Part shown: positions 1-5,242 of the stretch, piece by piece
How the letters are laid out: each line of letters opens with the position of its first letter
How positions within the stretch are numbered: the first letter of the stretch is position 1
Assembly: GCA_965370435.1 (NCBI GenBank)
Contig: CBDUUP010000170.1
Span: forward strand, 1 to 9,203
Direction of reading: 5' to 3'
DNA length: 9,203 bases
Source of the DNA: CBDUUP01 sp965370435
GTDB lineage: Bacteria; Chloroflexota; Anaerolineae; Anaerolineales; UBA11579
Program-made: the position numbers and the translations under genes
Notes under the pieces: model-generated
Database searches by the model: none
What the model saw: the letters and a program-made list of their open reading frames with translations, nothing else
Told to the model about the DNA's origin: nothing

Positions 1-209
1 TTCCACTTTTTGGACTTCTGCAATTCCTGCAGGGCCGCGGCGCTCTTCATGGATTTGGAGGTGAAGGGGAAAGTCACCAGACGGATGAGGATGGTGAATA
101 TGATGATTGCCAGGCCAAAGGCGAAACTTTCACCGATCGTGTTTGCCATCAAGCTGTAGATGAACAGCATGGCGTTGGTCATAGGGTCAACAATAAGGGT
201 ATTCCACAT
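1..209 (-). CDS. yidC: YidC/Oxa1-family membrane protein insertase, N-terminal part (runs off the window)
   Basis: YidC inserts membrane proteins into the cytoplasmic membrane, alone or with SecYEG. Only the first 69 codons are visible, from ATG at 209. The protein begins MWNTLIVDPMTN, then a hydrophobic helix (about residues 10-22) and a second one (about 28-46, AIIIFTILIRLVTFP), which leads into TSKSMKSAAALQELQKSKKWK-type residues. This is the conserved start of the YidC/Oxa1 core, with the usual polar stretch of K, S and Q after the IR-TFP helix. There is no large periplasmic domain before the core, so this is the short form found in Gram-positives and Chloroflexi. It lies 21 nt after the stop of the upstream lipoprotein gene and is the last visible gene of the rpmH operon. 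No strong Shine-Dalgarno sequence is seen. The family call is firm; the C-terminal part is unseen. Confidence 0.93.
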   Translation of the reverse strand, partial: MWNTLIVDPMTNAMLFIYSLMANTIGESFAFGLAIIIFTILIRLVTFPFTSKSMKSAAALQELQKSKKW

Positions 210-230
210 AGAATTATCTCGTAAGCGCGG

Positions 231-1301
231 TTAGTTTTCGGGGGTGAACTGCCACTCGATATTGCCGTCGGCGTCGAAAGCGTAGAGCAAGGCTTCTTCT
301 CCGATGACGGTGATCAGGATGTATTCACCGGCGGCCACGGGGGAGCCGTACAGTTTGCTCTCTTCCAGCGTTTTGCTCCAGAGAGGGTTTCCGTCCAGGT
401 CGAGGGCGTAGAGGGTGCCGGCTTCGGTGCCGATGTAGACTGCATCCTCAGTGACCAGGGGAGCGCCGGAGATAATGCCGTCGGTCTCGATCCGCCAGGC
501 CAGGCTGCCGTTCCCTGTGTTCACGGCGAAGAGATTTCCGTCCAAGTCGCCGAAGTAGAGCCGGTCTTCGGCCAACGTCAGGGAGGACCATACCCAGCCA
601 TCCGTCTGGAAGCGCCAAAGCACATTGTGGCTGGAGGTGTTAATCGCCAAGACTTCGTTGCCGAAGGTCCCCACGTATACCACGGAATGGTCTTCGTTCA
701 AGACCGGCGCGCCGACCATGGCGCCGCCCAGGTCTAAGGCCCACAGCTCACGCCCGGAGTCCATGTCGAGGGCGTAGAAGTTGTGGTCCATGGCGGGGAG
801 GTAGAGCGCGCCGCCATTGGCGGTGGGCATAGCCCAGAGAGCCTGGTCAGTGGTGAACTCCCAGAGCAGCTTGCCGTCCATATCCAGGGCGTACAGGTTG
901 TGGTCGGCGGAGGGGACGAAGATGCCTTGCTCGGTCGCCAAAGGGCTGCCGATCAAGCGGTTGGTGGCGTCTTCGAAGGTCCAGTTCTGGTTACCGTTCT
1001 TGGGGTCCAGGCTGTAGAGGATGTTGTTATATCCGCTGGCCAGAAGCTGCCCGTCGCCGGTCAGGGTCGGGGCGGCGAAAAAGGTGACGGTTGTGTCCGC
1101 TTCGGCGGGGTATTTCCAGCGTTGGTTGCCGCTGTTCAAGTTGATGGCGAAAACGTGCGGGCCATATGCCAGGTAAGCGGTGTCTTCGTCTACGGTCAGC
1201 CCCGGCCAGCTCGTGGCCGCGAAGCGGTTGCCTGAGCAGGCGCTCAAGAGCAGGCCCAGGGTGATAATTGTAAGGATGAGAAGAATGCGGGATTTTTTCA
1301 T
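231..1301 (-). CDS. PQQ-like (BamB-type) beta-propeller lipoprotein
   Basis: The protein has 356 residues. It starts with MKKSR, a hydrophobic stretch and the lipobox LLSAC with Cys22, so it should be exported by Sec, lipidated and anchored on the outer face of the membrane. The rest is about eight repeats of roughly 38-40 residues, each with the pattern LYALD-x-DG-x-x-LW. The repeat tryptophans sit in GNQRW, GNQNW, GKLLW, GRELW, HNVLW, GSLAW, GNPLW and GNIEW. This is the signature of PQQ-like beta-propellers, here probably eight-bladed, as in BamB and PQQ dehydrogenases. No catalytic domain is present, so a scaffold or binding role is more likely than an enzyme; this is inference. It sits between yidD and yidC, which suggests a role in envelope protein insertion or folding. 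The start codon has no clear Shine-Dalgarno sequence. The substrate is unknown. Confidence 0.85.
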   Translation of the reverse strand: MKKSRILLILTIITLGLLLSACSGNRFAATSWPGLTVDEDTAYLAYGPHVFAINLNSGNQRWKYPAEADTTVTFFAAPTLTGDGQLLASGYNNILYSLDPKNGNQNWTFEDATNRLIGSPLATEQGIFVPSADHNLYALDMDGKLLWEFTTDQALWAMPTANGGALYLPAMDHNFYALDMDSGRELWALDLGGAMVGAPVLNEDHSVVYVGTFGNEVLAINTSSHNVLWRFQTDGWVWSSLTLAEDRLYFGDLDGNLFAVNTGNGSLAWRIETDGIISGAPLVTEDAVYIGTEAGTLYALDLDGNPLWSKTLEESKLYGSPVAAGEYILITVIGEEALLYAFDADGNIEWQFTPEN

Positions 1302-1309
1302 TTTTTGGA

Positions 1310-1331
1310 TTAGTTGGTTAGTTTATTAGTT
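1310..1331. repeat. Three 8-bp-spaced TTAGTT repeats in the leader of the lipoprotein gene
   Basis: TTAGTT occurs at 1310-1315, 1318-1323 and 1326-1331, an exact 8-bp period. It reads AACTAA on the coding (minus) strand, just upstream of the lipoprotein start at 1301. Further, less regular TTAG words continue to about 1365. The 113-bp gap between yidD and this gene is A/T-rich and has no clear promoter or Shine-Dalgarno sequence. The repeat may be chance low complexity. Confidence 0.5.
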
Positions 1332-1414
1332 GGGTAGTTCAGTTGTTAGGCGCTTAGTGATTAGGAATGTATTATTACGATGTTGCTTGACTTAGTACCT
1401 GATTGCCTGTTTCT

Positions 1415-1711
1415 TTATGGTAGAGGATCGAAGCCGCCGGAGTTGAAGGGGTTGCAGCGGAACACCCGATGGGTTGCCATCCAGCCACCTTTGAGCAGGC
1501 CGTATTTGTAGATGGCCTGGTAGCCGTAATGGGAGCAGGTGGGGTAGAAGCGGCAGGTGCCGGAGGGGATGGCTCGAGAGAAGGTCTTCTGGTAGAGGCG
1601 GATGAGGGCCAGAAGCGGCCAGCGCGGCAGAGTCCCCAATGTGAGAGGCAAGTCTCGCAGGGCGGGGTCGGCGATTTCGTGGCGGTCCTGTACGGCGGAG
1701 TCAGTTGACAT
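1415..1711 (-). CDS. yidD: Membrane protein insertion efficiency factor YidD
   Basis: YidD is a small membrane-associated protein that assists YidC-dependent insertion. From ATG at 1711 the product has 98 residues. The family core is plain: LIRLYQKTFS at about 36-45, then CRFYPTCSHYGYQAI with Cys53 and Cys59, GLLKGGWMATHRVFRCNPF with Cys86, and a GGFDPLP end. The approximately 30 residues before the core are longer than usual. GTG at 1735 would add eight more residues; neither start has a good Shine-Dalgarno sequence, and I prefer the ATG. This start lies inside the end of rnpA, with an 11-nt overlap, so translation is probably coupled to rnpA. The rpmH-rnpA-yidD order is widely conserved. 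Confidence 0.93.
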   Translation of the reverse strand: MSTDSAVQDRHEIADPALRDLPLTLGTLPRWPLLALIRLYQKTFSRAIPSGTCRFYPTCSHYGYQAIYKYGLLKGGWMATHRVFRCNPFNSGGFDPLP

Positions 1712-2051
1712 TATCGTTTGGCAGTAAGTGGGCACGGTGGAGCAAGGTTTGGATGGTCTCCGTTATCTTCTGGAAGGCGGCCTGGGGGAGGGGCCGGCGG
1801 GCCAGCAAGACCAGGTCCCAACCGGGCTGAATTTCTGGGAGCAAGGGGCGGATGGCTTCGCGCAGCCTGCGTTTGGCTCGATTGCGCTGCACGGCTCCGC
1901 CGGTGGAACGTCCGGCTGCGACGCCGATCCGGGTGCGGGCCAGTTGGTTGGGCCGGGTTATCAACACAACAAGCGGGTGGGCATACGATGTTCCTTGACG
2001 CCGCACCCGCTCGAAATCGGTTGATTTGGTCAGGCGAAAGCTGCGATTCAC
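1701..2051 (-). CDS. rnpA: Ribonuclease P protein component
   Basis: This is the protein subunit of RNase P, which helps the catalytic RNA remove 5' leaders from precursor tRNAs. It has 116 residues and starts with GTG at 2051, preceded by GAGAAGG at a suitable distance. The N-terminus, RSFRLTKSTDFERVRRQG, is typical. The basic RNR signature is complete at residues 55-66 (QRNRAKRRLREA, with Arg56, Asn57, Arg58, Lys60, Arg61, Arg62). Aromatic and basic residues of the substrate-binding cleft are in place, and the length is normal. It is the second gene of the operon, 58 nt after rpmH. The identification is secure. Confidence 0.96.
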   Translation of the reverse strand: MNRSFRLTKSTDFERVRRQGTSYAHPLVVLITRPNQLARTRIGVAAGRSTGGAVQRNRAKRRLREAIRPLLPEIQPGWDLVLLARRPLPQAAFQKITETIQTLLHRAHLLPNDNVN

Positions 2052-2090
2052 CTCTTTGCCTTCTCGGAGTCAGCCCTGAATGCCGTGCCT

Positions 2091-2109
2091 CCTGGGCGAA
2101 AGGCCCAGG
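2091..2109 (-). other. Perfect stem-loop directly after rpmH
   Basis: CCTGGGC (2091-2097) and GCCCAGG (2103-2109) form a 7-bp stem with a 5-nt loop. On the coding strand it begins right after the rpmH stop codon. No run of T follows, so it is not a full rho-independent terminator. It may act as a processing or stabilising hairpin, or a partial attenuator, giving more bL34 than RNase P protein. That role is inference. Confidence 0.6.
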
Positions 2110-2289
2110 TTATTTGCTCTTCCAGTTCTGCTTCTTGACGTGGTTGTTCATTTTGACCGTGAGGCGGTGGCGTCCTTTGAGGCGGCGGCGCTTGATGACC
2201 TTGCGGCCATCGGAGGTTGACATGCGCTTGCGGAAGCCGTGCACCCGCACACGACGGCGGATCTTGGGTTGGTAGGTTCTCTTGGGCAT
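2110..2289 (-). CDS. rpmH: 50S ribosomal protein bL34
   Basis: This is a structural protein of the large ribosomal subunit that packs into 23S rRNA. It has 59 residues, starting MPKRTYQPKIRRRVRVHGF. The family core KRTYQP, HGFRKRMST, DGRKVIKRRRLKGRHRLTV is complete. bL34 usually stops soon after RLTV, at about 44-47 residues; here a basic tail of about 14 residues follows (KMNNHVKKQNWKSK). The start ATG at 2289-2287 has AGAGGAA (2293-2299) just upstream. It is the first gene of the leftward operon and lies below a near-consensus promoter. The identification is secure; the tail is the only odd point. Confidence 0.96.
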   Translation of the reverse strand: MPKRTYQPKIRRRVRVHGFRKRMSTSDGRKVIKRRRLKGRHRLTVKMNNHVKKQNWKSK

Positions 2290-2324
2290 AGGTTCCTCTG
2301 AATAATAAGATTAATAGCCGAGCG

Positions 2325-2353
2325 ATTATACCCTAGGGAGGTGTTTTGGTCAA
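2325..2353 (-). promoter_or_regulatory. Near-consensus sigma-70-type promoter of the rpmH operon
   Basis: On the minus strand TTGACC (2353-2348) is followed after exactly 17 bp by a perfect TATAAT (2330-2325). Transcription would start near 2318, giving a leader of about 30 nt that contains the rpmH Shine-Dalgarno sequence. The strength fits a ribosomal protein operon. Confidence 0.85.
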
Positions 2354-2364
2354 TTAGGGTATAA
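2326..2364. repeat. 10-bp inverted repeat flanking the rpmH promoter
   Basis: TTATACCCTA (2326-2335) and TAGGGTATAA (2355-2364) are perfect reverse complements, 19 bp apart. One arm covers most of the -10 element, and the other lies just upstream of the -35. This placement suits a repressor operator, with the arms on nearly the same helix face. A third copy of TAGGGTATAA is at 2500-2509. The operator role is inferred. Confidence 0.55.
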
Positions 2365-2482
2365 GTGAACGTTGTATTTTACCACAGATGGGTATACAGG
2401 ATTGTTATTTTTTCGTTAACGCGTAAGTGAATCTGCTGAAACAATAGACTGAGACGGTGTTTAATCGAGGCAGGAGGTTGAA

Positions 2483-2680
2483 ATGGGAAAGAAATATCAT
2501 AGGGTATAACAGTTTATTCGCCTGAGTATAGTTTTCTTGGTCCTTGCAGGGTGCCCGACATCGGTTGGCGATTCCACGCCCAGGGTGACTTCGTTAATGT
2601 TCCATATTCTAACGCCCTCGCAAGCCGCCACCTTCTCACCTTTACCTACCTACACCTGTGGCCCAAACTTGCTGGGATAA
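2483..2680 (+). pseudogene. Remnant of a small lipoprotein gene with an in-frame stop
   Basis: GGAGG (2473-2477) stands 5 nt before ATG at 2483. The frame reads MGKKYHRV, then TAA (2507-2509), then continues in the same frame as QFIRLSIVFLVLAGC and on to a stop at 2678-2680. Ignoring the TAA, the 65-codon product has a basic N-terminus, a hydrophobic core and the lipobox VLAGC with Cys24, followed by a Ser/Thr/Pro-rich stretch (ATFSPLPTYT). This is the layout of a lipoprotein signal plus the start of a Thr/Pro linker, as seen in many Anaerolineae surface proteins. The mature part is very short, so the gene is probably both nonsense-mutated and truncated. Alternatives are a sequencing error at the TAA or stop readthrough. 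No product function can be named. Confidence 0.6.
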
Positions 2681-2736
2681 AGGAATTGCTTGCCGCGAAA
2701 ACTTGCTAAAACGTTAAGTCAAAAAATTAGATTTTG

Positions 2737-2745
2737 TGATATGAT
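2737..2745 (+). promoter_or_regulatory. Extended -10 promoter candidate for the riboswitch leader
   Basis: TG-A-TATGAT at 2737-2745 is an extended -10 motif. The -35 region at about 2717-2722 is poor, which is normal for extended -10 promoters. Initiation near 2752 would place the start about 25 nt before the first aptamer and give a leader of about 320 nt for the gene at 3070. Confidence 0.45.
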
Positions 2746-2773
2746 GTGGTCAAGAAAGTAACGGAAAACAAAA

Positions 2774-2866
2774 GATCCGATAAAGGCAAACCCGGCGAAA
2801 GCTGGCGACGCAAAGCTATGGGTCTAAGACGATCTCAGGATCGTTATGACTGCCAGGCCGCCGAAG
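2774..2866 (+). ncRNA. Cyclic-di-GMP-I (GEMM-I) riboswitch aptamer 1
   Basis: The conserved GEMM-I landmarks occur in order: GGCAAAC (2785-2791), a hairpin CCGGC-GAAA-GCTGG (2792-2805), GACGCAAAGC (2807-2816), GGTCTAA (2821-2827), and a 3' end GCCAGGC..CCGAAG (2852-2866). The GAAA tetraloop has a plausible docking site: TCTAAG (2823-2828) and TATGA (2845-2849) flank a perfect hairpin ACGATC-TCAG-GATCGT (2829-2844). This matches the 11-nt tetraloop receptor with a U-A pair replacing the usual closing C-G. The family senses cyclic di-GMP. About 30 nt downstream lies a terminator, so this copy probably acts on transcription. Confidence 0.88.
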
Positions 2867-2894
2867 ATGAAATCCTTGATTGACTCTATCTGGG

Positions 2895-2919
2895 CCTGGC
2901 TGCTTGCCAGGTCTTTTTT
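2895..2919 (+). terminator. Rho-independent terminator between the two aptamers
   Basis: CCTGGC (2895-2900), loop TGCTT, GCCAGG (2906-2911), then TCTTTTTT (2912-2919). The 5' arm, extended to GGCCTGGC (2893-2900), is perfectly complementary to GCCAGGCC (2852-2859) in the P3 region of aptamer 1. Terminator and alternative pairing exclude one another. With c-di-GMP bound the aptamer would keep its own 3' strand, freeing the terminator (OFF); without ligand the antiterminator could form (ON). The direction is inferred. Confidence 0.8.
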
Positions 2920-2960
2920 ATTGGCAGGAGAGGAGACCCTCCCACTGCAACATGCGTTCC

Positions 2961-3056
2961 TATCCGATAACGGCAAACCCGGCGAAAGCCGGCGACGCAA
3001 AGCCATGGGTCTAAAGTCGAGCAGAATGCACGGCCAAGATCGCCAGGCTACCGAAG
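2961..3056 (+). ncRNA. Cyclic-di-GMP-I (GEMM-I) riboswitch aptamer 2
   Basis: A second copy lies 187 bp after the first. Positions 2962-3014 match 2775-2827 at 50 of 53 bases. One of the changes makes the hairpin CCGGC-GAAA-GCCGG (2979-2992) fully Watson-Crick where copy 1 has a G-U pair. Then come GACGCAAAGCC, GGTCTAA (3008-3014) and a 3' end GCCAGGCTACCGAAG (3042-3056), closer to the canonical family end than copy 1. The outer P3 stem differs from copy 1: GTCG-A-GCA-GAA-TGC-A-CGGC (3016-3034), and the 11-nt receptor is not evident. The aptamer ends 2 nt before the AAGGAG of the next gene and no terminator follows, so it probably controls translation start. Confidence 0.9.
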
Positions 3057-3057
3057 A

Positions 3058-3063
3058 AAGGAG
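3058..3063 (+). promoter_or_regulatory. Shine-Dalgarno sequence abutting riboswitch 2
   Basis: AAGGAG ends 6 nt before ATG at 3070, which fixes that start over the TTG at 3064 that directly follows it. TTCCT (2957-2961), on the 5' side of aptamer 2, could pair with AGGAG (3059-3063) when the aptamer closes, hiding the site. Copy 1 has no such pair at the same place. Confidence 0.75.
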
Positions 3064-3069
3064 TTGAAC

Positions 3070-5169
3070 ATGTTCAAGAACAAATTCTCAACCATTTATA
3101 AGAACATCCTTATATTCATAAGACTTGGTTTGGCTCTCGTCATGCTGGCTGGGATGTCGCTGGCTGCTATACCAGCCCTGGCTGCTGCTGGGCAAGGTTC
3201 TGGCGCAGAAGTGAATGACTTAAACTCCCCGAGCCAGAGCGTGTATGCAGAGTTCGCCAAGTTGACCGCAGCAGATGGAGAGGCGCAGGATTATTTTAGC
3301 CAATCCTTGGCTATCAGCGGCGACACAGCCGTTGTCGGGGCCTGGGGCGATGACGATAATGGTACTTCGTCAGGCTCGGTCTATATTTACGAACGCAACC
3401 AAGGCGGGATTGATGGGTGGGGTCTGGTGACCAAGCTTTCCACTTTCGGAGACCCATATGATGATTTCGGCTGGTCAGTGGCCATCAACGGCGACACCGT
3501 ATTGGTAGGGGCGATCTTCGACGATGATATTGCTCATGCCGCTGGATCAGTCTACGTTTTTGACCGCAACCAGGGAGGGCCAGAGGCTTGGGGATTAGTG
3601 ACCAAGCTGTTCGCAGAGGATGCTTCATCTAACGATCTATTTGGGAATTCGGTTGCAATCCATGGCGATACAGCCGTAATTGGCGCGCCCTGCAATGATG
3701 ACCGAGGGAGCAACTCCGGCTCGACCTACATTTTTGAACGCAATCAGGGTGGCGAAAATAATTGGGGGCAAGTCATCAAGCTAACTGCTTTAGATGGCGC
3801 CTCCCAGGATTTCTTTGGAATCTCAGTCGCTATCCGTAGCGATATCGCTCTGGTTGGGGCGTATGGAAATGACAGTCGGGACATCAATGCAGGTTCTGCT
3901 TACCTCTTCAGCCGAAACCAGGGTGGGGCTAATAACTGGGGACAAATCAATAAATTGACTGCTTTTGACGGCGATTTTGGGGACGGGTTTGGACGATCAG
4001 TGGCCCTTGATAGCGACACGGTTCTGATTGGAGCCTATGGAGATGACACCACTGGTTCCGCTTACCTTTTTGAGCGAAATCAGGGCGGAGCGGATCAATG
4101 GGGTTATGTTGTCAAGCTCATCGCTTCGGATGGCGCGATTGAGGACATGTTTGGCTACTCTGTCGCCATTCACGGCGATACAGCCCTGGTTGGCGCTCTC
4201 TATGATGATGACATGGGCGCTGAGTCAGGATCGGCTTATACATTTTCACGAGACCAGGGTGGATTGAACACCTGGGGACAAGTGAGCAAGCTGACATCTT
4301 CTGACGGTGAAGCCGGAGACTTTTTTAGCTTCCCGGTCGCCCTGGATGGGGACATTGTCCTGGTTGGAGCACAAAACGACGATGACAATGGTGAAAATTC
4401 TGGCGCTGCTTATATATTTACTCTTTCAGACCCAGAGGTCAATTCGCTCGATGATACAGTAGGTGTTTTTTACTCCGCCAAAAATCGCTTCGGACTGAGC
4501 AACAGTAATGAAGCAAGTTCGGCAGACCTTGATTTCACCTTCGCCACCGACATCATTGGAGGTCTTCCAATAATTGGTGATTGGAATGGTGATGGTATGG
4601 ACAGCGTTGGGGTGTATGATCCCGTCAATGGCGAATTCCACCTGCGAAACAGCAACAACGGGGGATCCGCTGACCTGTCCTTCTTCTTCGCTCAGGACAT
4701 TACTAACGGGCTCCCCATCGCTGGGGACTGGGATGGGGATGGGATCGACACTATCGGTGTCTTTGACAGGGCCAATGGCGAGTTCCGCATTCGTAACAGC
4801 AACAGCGATGGTCTTGCCGACATCACCTTCTCCCACAAGAAGCTCATCGGCGCGTTACCCATTGCCGGTGACTGGGACGGGGACGGGGTGGACACACTGG
4901 GGATCTACATCAACGGCAAGATTTTCATGCGCAACGCTAACTCCATGGGCAAGCCGGACATCAAGTTCACCTTTGGCAGCGCGGGGCTGAAACCCATCAC
5001 TGGAGATTGGGATGGGGATGGCGTGGATACGGTTGGTGTGTATGATCCTTCCACTGCCGAGTTCCAATTGCGAAACAGCAACAGCGATGGCTCCTATGAT
5101 CTCCTCTTCCAATTTGGGTCAGGATGGATGGGTCTTCTCCCTATTGCCGGAAATTGGAATGGGAGCTAA
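3070..5169 (+). CDS. Secreted FG-GAP repeat protein, c-di-GMP-regulated
   Basis: The product has 699 residues. A Sec signal peptide covers residues 1-38: a basic start (MFKNK), a hydrophobic core and an ALA site before AAGQ. Residues about 64-455 hold seven repeats of about 54-58 residues with the pattern KLTA-DG-x-x-DxFG-xSVAI-x-GDTAxVGA-DDD-x-GSAYxFxRNQGG-x-WGQV. These are FG-GAP-type units, and seven fit a seven-bladed propeller like the integrin alpha head. Residues 461-699 hold five repeats of about 47-49 residues (DTVGVYDP..FxLRNSN..GDWDGDGxD). GDWDGDG resembles a calcium-binding DxDxDG loop; the last copy is cut to GNWNGS. There is no LPXTG, C-terminal membrane helix or catalytic domain, so it is probably a released or loosely bound adhesin or matrix protein. 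The two c-di-GMP riboswitches upstream fit a biofilm or adhesion role. The ligand is unknown. Confidence 0.88.
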   Translation: MFKNKFSTIYKNILIFIRLGLALVMLAGMSLAAIPALAAAGQGSGAEVNDLNSPSQSVYAEFAKLTAADGEAQDYFSQSLAISGDTAVVGAWGDDDNGTSSGSVYIYERNQGGIDGWGLVTKLSTFGDPYDDFGWSVAINGDTVLVGAIFDDDIAHAAGSVYVFDRNQGGPEAWGLVTKLFAEDASSNDLFGNSVAIHGDTAVIGAPCNDDRGSNSGSTYIFERNQGGENNWGQVIKLTALDGASQDFFGISVAIRSDIALVGAYGNDSRDINAGSAYLFSRNQGGANNWGQINKLTAFDGDFGDGFGRSVALDSDTVLIGAYGDDTTGSAYLFERNQGGADQWGYVVKLIASDGAIEDMFGYSVAIHGDTALVGALYDDDMGAESGSAYTFSRDQGGLNTWGQVSKLTSSDGEAGDFFSFPVALDGDIVLVGAQNDDDNGENSGAAYIFTLSDPEVNSLDDTVGVFYSAKNRFGLSNSNEASSADLDFTFATDIIGGLPIIGDWNGDGMDSVGVYDPVNGEFHLRNSNNGGSADLSFFFAQDITNGLPIAGDWDGDGIDTIGVFDRANGEFRIRNSNSDGLADITFSHKKLIGALPIAGDWDGDGVDTLGIYINGKIFMRNANSMGKPDIKFTFGSAGLKPITGDWDGDGVDTVGVYDPSTAEFQLRNSNSDGSYDLLFQFGSGWMGLLPIAGNWNGS
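3259..4416 (+). repeat. Seven in-frame FG-GAP-type repeats
   Basis: The units are about 160-174 bp each. They start at KL (Lys codon at 3259, next at 3433) and end before the next KL. The shared core GDTALVGA-DDD and the RNQGG-WG segment are clear in each copy except the last, which lacks RNQGG-WG. The fifth unit is shorter. The copies differ a lot at the DNA level, so the expansion is old. Confidence 0.8.
4450..5166 (+). repeat. Five in-frame GDWDGDG repeats
   Basis: The unit is 147 bp (49 residues) for the first two copies: Asp codons at 4453 and 4600 open successive units. Later copies are a little shorter. Each unit has xVGV(Y/F), FxLRNSN and a final GDWDGDG Asp-rich loop; the last ends GNWNGS at the stop. 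The DNA is closely similar around the GGGGATGGG-type Asp/Gly codons. Confidence 0.8.
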
Positions 5170-5190
5170 TAACCAAATTTAATGAAACAG

Positions 5191-5216
5191 GGGGAGATCA
5201 CGAAAGTGATCTCCTT
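5191..5216 (+). other. Perfect intergenic hairpin with GAAA loop
   Basis: GGAGATCAC (5193-5201), GAAA, GTGATCTCC (5206-5214) is a 9-bp perfect stem, extended to 11 bp by two G-U pairs. It stands between the repeat-protein stop and the FHA start. Only two T follow, so it is a poor terminator. It may stabilise the 3' end of the upstream message or reduce read-through into the signalling genes. Confidence 0.65.
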
Positions 5217-5242
5217 CACACGAAATCTAAGGAAGGTTCGAA

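Noticed and set aside
783..1235. Long plus-strand open frame opposite the propeller lipoprotein
   Set aside because: It is the antisense shadow of a G/C-rich gene whose own frame shows a lipobox and eight clear repeats.
2376..2390. TTTTACCACA as a DnaA box and a possible replication origin near rpmH
   Set aside because: It is a single site with two mismatches to the consensus; there is no cluster of boxes and no dnaA in view.
2500..2510. TATAAC in the third TAGGGTATAA copy as a plus-strand -10 element
   Set aside because: The only -35-like word (TTGAAA, 2478-2483) is 21 bp away, too far for a normal promoter.
2774..3056. Tandem repeat as an insertion-element end or CRISPR-like repeat
   Set aside because: The two copies match a known riboswitch class in order and structure; there are only two, and no spacers or transposase.
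2824..3067. Short open frames on both strands over the riboswitch leader
   Set aside because: They cover conserved RNA motifs repeated in both aptamers, have no Shine-Dalgarno sequence and no recognisable protein features.
4426..5112. Several open frames opposite or out of frame with the GDWDGDG repeats
   Set aside because: The repeats themselves keep shadow frames open; the products only mirror the repeat codons.
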